Below are positions 5,142 through 7,518 of a stretch of DNA of 7,518 nt, one piece after another. A program made the translations under genes and the position numbers. How positions within the stretch are numbered: the first letter of the stretch is position 1; each line of letters starts with the position of its first letter. The notes under the pieces were generated by a model that made no database searches, was not told where the DNA came from, and saw nothing but the letters and a program-made list of their open reading frames with translations. Source of the stretch: Chloroflexi bacterium UBA6019 (GTDB taxonomy: Bacteria > Chloroflexota > Dormibacteria > Dormibacterales > Dormibacteraceae); contig DIZV01000065.1 in the NCBI GenBank assembly GCA_002427995.1, positions 12,957 through 20,474 of the forward strand. The letters run 5' to 3'.

Positions 5142-7518
5142 CGGCCCTCCACTCGGCGACCGTCCGCACCGTCAGCGCCTCCCCGCCCTGGACCGTCGAT
5201 TCGAGCAGCGCGGCCGCCGTGTCGAGCGAGGTGAGGCAGGGGATGCGGCGCTCGACCGCCGCCCGCCGGATCTCGAACCCGTCGCGGATGACGCCCGCGC
5301 CGGACTGCTTGGTGAGGTGGCTCATCGTATTGATCACGAGGTCGACCTCTCCCCTCTCGATCACGTCGAGCACGGTCTCGCCCGGCTCCCCGATCTTCGC
5401 CACCACCCGGGGCGAGAATCCCGCCGCCCGCAGCATCGCGGCCGTCCCCTCGGTGGCGAGGATCGGGCAGCCGAGCTGGACCAGGCGGGAGACGATGGGC
5501 AGGATCTCGGGCTTGTCGGCATCGGCGATGGTGAGCAGCGCCCGGGCCCGCGGCTTGACCCGAAGGCCCGCCCCCAAAAACGCCTTCTCGAGCGCCCGGT
5601 GGAGCGTACGGTCGATTCCCATCACCTCGCCCGTCGACTTCATCTCGGGGCCGAGGTAGGAGTCGACCGAGGAGAGCTTGGCCATCGAGAAGACCGGAGC
5701 CTTGACGGCCACCAGCGGCGCCGCCGGAACCAATCCGGTCGAGTAGCCGAGGGAGTCGAGCGTCTCCCCCAGCATGACCCGGGTGGCGAGCCTGACCATC
5801 GGCACGCCGGTGACCTTGCTCAGGAAGGGCACCGTCCGCGAGGCCCGCGGGTTCACCTCCAGCACGTGGACCCGGCCCCGGTGGACGACGAACTGGATGT
5901 TGAGCAGCCCCCTGATGCCGAAGTGACGCGCGATCCGGATCGTGTAGTCGATGAGATCCGCCTGCTCGGCGGGCTCGATACCGGGTGCCGGGTAGACGGC
6001 GTAGGAGTCGCCCGAGTGAACCCCCGCCCGCTCCACGTGCTGCATGACGCCGGGGATGACGACGGTGGCGCCATCGCTGATCGCGTCGACCTCGACCTCC
6101 ACCCCCTGCAGGTACTTGTCCACCAGTACCTCGCCGCGCGGGTTGGCGCCCAGCGCCCAGGTCATGTAGCGCTCGAGGTCGCGGGGGTCGCGAACGATCT
6201 CCATCGCTCGGCCGCCGAGCACGAAGGAAGGCCGGACCAGGACCGGGTAGCCGACCCGATCGGCGACCGCGACAGCGGCCTCGACGCTGGTCGCGGTGTC
6301 GCCCAGAGGCTGCGGCACGCCGATCGAGTCGAGGGCGGCGGCGAACTGCCGGCGGTCCTCGGCAAGGTCGATGGCGGCGACGCTGGAGCCGAGGATCGGG
6401 GCGCCGGCGGCCGCCAGCGTCTCGGCGAGGTTGATCGCGGTCTGGCCGCCGAACTGGACGACGACGCCGGTCGCGCCCTCGGCGGCGATGACGTCCGCCA
6501 CCGCCCGCTGGTCGAGCGGCTCGAAGTAGAGGCGGTCGGAGGTGTCGAAGTCGGTCGAGACCGTCTCCGGGTTGGAGTTCACCATCACCGCGGCTCGGCC
6601 CGCGTCGCGCAGGGCCCAGGCGGCGTGGACCGAGCAGTAGTCGAACTCGATCCCCTGGCCGATCCGGATCGGCCCCGAGCCGATCACGACCGTGCTCTCC
6701 CGGCCTTGGTCGGTCCGGGCCTCGTCCTCCTCCTCGTAGCAGGAATAGAAGTAGGGCGTGGCGGCCTCGAACTCGGCGGCGCAGGTGTCGACCAGCTTGT
6801 AGGTGGGGCGGCGATCGGGCAGGACGAGTCTCGGGATCGCCTCCATCCGTTCGAGGAACCAGAGGTCGATGCCACTCCGGCGGGCGAGCTCGGCCGGTTC
6901 CACCCCCGCCTCGAGGGCGTGGAGGAGGGCGTGGAGCCGAATGTCGTTGGGACGGTCGACGAGGGCTGGGTCCTCGAGCTCGGCCGCGGTCGGGGGCTTT
7001 TGCTCGAGCGAGCGCAGCGCCTTGGCCAGCGCCTTCTCGAAGGTACGCTCGATCGCCATCACCTCGCCCGTCGACTTCATCTGGGTGGTCAGTGTCCGGT
7101 CGGCGTTGGGGAACTTGTCGAAGGGCCAGCGGGGGATCTTGACGACGCAGTAATCAAGGGCCGGCTCGAACGCCGCGAAGGTCCTGCCGGTGACCTGGTT
7201 CGGGATCTCCTCCAACCGCCGCCCGACGGCGATCTTGGCGGCCACCCGCGCGATCGGGTAGCCGGTCGCCTTGGACGCCAGCGCCGAGGAACGGGACACC
7301 CGAGGGTTGACCTCGATCACGTAGTACTGCGCTGAACGGGGGTCGAGGGCGAACTGGACGTTGCAGCCACCCTCGATGCCGAGCGCCCGGATGATCCGCA
7401 GCGCCGAGGTCCGGAGCATCTGGTACTCGCGGTCGGTCAGCGTCTGGGAGGGCGCGACAACCACCGAGTCCCCGGTGTGTACCCCCATCGGGTCGAGGTT
7501 CTCCATGTTGCAGACGGT
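5128..7518 (-). CDS. carB: Carbamoyl-phosphate synthase large subunit (5' end outside window)
   Basis: CarB makes carbamoyl phosphate from bicarbonate, two ATP and ammonia delivered by the CarA glutaminase, for pyrimidine and arginine synthesis. The 796 visible residues lack roughly the first 230-240 of a protein of about 1,050-1,080. The frame runs through the right edge (Thr-Val-Cys-Asn before MENLDPMGVHTGDS), so the Met at 7506 is internal. From the right: the end of the first ATP-grasp unit with EVNPR (about 7301-7320) and MKSTGEVMA; the oligomerisation region around PNDIRLHALLHALEAG; the second synthetase half starting near 6700 with IGSGPIRIGQGIEFDYC, a second EVNPR (about 5841-5860) and MKSTGEVMG; and from about 5540 to the end an MGS-like allosteric domain with ILATEGTAAML, VINTMSHLTK and RDGFEIRRAAV. 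The stop TGA at 5128 lies within pyrK. carA would be expected to the right of the window. No break is seen in the visible part. Confidence 0.97.
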   Translation of the reverse strand, partial: TVCNMENLDPMGVHTGDSVVVAPSQTLTDREYQMLRTSALRIIRALGIEGGCNVQFALDPRSAQYYVIEVNPRVSRSSALASKATGYPIARVAAKIAVGRRLEEIPNQVTGRTFAAFEPALDYCVVKIPRWPFDKFPNADRTLTTQMKSTGEVMAIERTFEKALAKALRSLEQKPPTAAELEDPALVDRPNDIRLHALLHALEAGVEPAELARRSGIDLWFLERMEAIPRLVLPDRRPTYKLVDTCAAEFEAATPYFYSCYEEEDEARTDQGRESTVVIGSGPIRIGQGIEFDYCSVHAAWALRDAGRAAVMVNSNPETVSTDFDTSDRLYFEPLDQRAVADVIAAEGATGVVVQFGGQTAINLAETLAAAGAPILGSSVAAIDLAEDRRQFAAALDSIGVPQPLGDTATSVEAAVAVADRVGYPVLVRPSFVLGGRAMEIVRDPRDLERYMTWALGANPRGEVLVDKYLQGVEVEVDAISDGATVVIPGVMQHVERAGVHSGDSYAVYPAPGIEPAEQADLIDYTIRIARHFGIRGLLNIQFVVHRGRVHVLEVNPRASRTVPFLSKVTGVPMVRLATRVMLGETLDSLGYSTGLVPAAPLVAVKAPVFSMAKLSSVDSYLGPEMKSTGEVMGIDRTLHRALEKAFLGAGLRVKPRARALLTIADADKPEILPIVSRLVQLGCPILATEGTAAMLRAAGFSPRVVAKIGEPGETVLDVIERGEVDLVINTMSHLTKQSGAGVIRDGFEIRRAAVERRIPCLTSLDTAAALLESTVQGGEALTVRTVAEWRAGVPA
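5145..5150 (-). promoter_or_regulatory. Ribosome binding site of pyrK inside carB
   Basis: GGAGGG on the - strand ends 3 bases before the GTG at 5141. It supports this GTG as the pyrK start even though it lies inside the end of carB. The spacing is a little short. Confidence 0.5.
5619..5645 (-). repeat. Direct repeat within carB, copy in the second synthetase half
   Basis: These 27 bases are identical to 7056-7082. They encode the MKSTGEVM segment shared by the two homologous halves of CarB. The protein duplication is ancient; exact identity at the DNA level over 27 bases reflects strong conservation plus shared codon choice, or local gene conversion. Confidence 0.8.
7056..7082 (-). repeat. 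Direct repeat within carB, copy in the first synthetase half
   Basis: This is the partner of 5619-5645, in the same orientation and the same reading frame, encoding MKSTGEVM at the end of the first ATP-grasp unit. Flanking bases differ on both sides. Confidence 0.8.

Noticed and set aside
4492..7335. A 947-codon open frame on the + strand opposite carB and pyrK
   Set aside because: It lies wholly antisense to two certain genes, runs across their junction, and is rich in Arg, Asp, Gly and His without any domain pattern. Such long antisense frames are common opposite GC-rich genes, where stop codons are rare.
7504..7506. ATG at 7506 as the true start of carB
   Set aside because: The residues before it (Thr-Val-Cys-Asn) continue the conserved CarB segment ahead of ENLDPMGVHTGDS, and the whole N-terminal ATP-grasp part would be missing.

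Overview
The window is GC-rich DNA with tightly packed bacterial genes, intergenic gaps of 41 bases or less, and frequent GTG starts. No RNA gene, CRISPR array, insertion sequence or phage gene is visible. The gene content (a class 1B dihydroorotate dehydrogenase with its PyrK partner in a high-GC genome, a carB-pyrK-pyrD gene order, and an ABC-2/SpoIIM permease) would suit a Chloroflexota or Dormibacterota-like soil bacterium. That placement is an inference; phylogeny of CarB or PyrD would settle it.

Layout from left to right: (1) the 3' part of an MFS exporter gene on the + strand, cut by the window edge. (2) A two-gene ABC exporter operon on the - strand (ATPase at 1840-2610, then permease at 540-1859, overlapping by 20 bases). 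It converges on the MFS gene with 5 bases between the stop codons, and a small hairpin with a T-tract spans the junction. (3) A 41-base divergent region. (4) A small + strand gene for a 66-residue protein with an unbroken heptad pattern. (5) A long - strand pyrimidine operon entering from the right edge: carB (5' end outside the window), pyrK, pyrD and a gene for an N-formylglutamate amidohydrolase-like protein. All junctions in this operon overlap, which suggests translational coupling.

CarB makes carbamoyl phosphate, the first committed step of UMP synthesis. PyrD with PyrK oxidises dihydroorotate to orotate, using NAD+ as final acceptor through FMN, a 2Fe-2S cluster and FAD. The last gene of the operon is not a known pyrimidine enzyme. 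It has no ATG, GTG or TTG start that keeps its conserved N-terminal motif, and seems to start at a CTG within a CTGA overlap with the pyrD stop.

The points most worth a second look are the ABC-2/SpoIIM fusion permease, the CTG start and odd location of the amidohydrolase-like gene, the small zipper-like protein, and the way stop codons and possible hairpins are shared at both convergent junctions. I did not find a clearly new multi-gene system.
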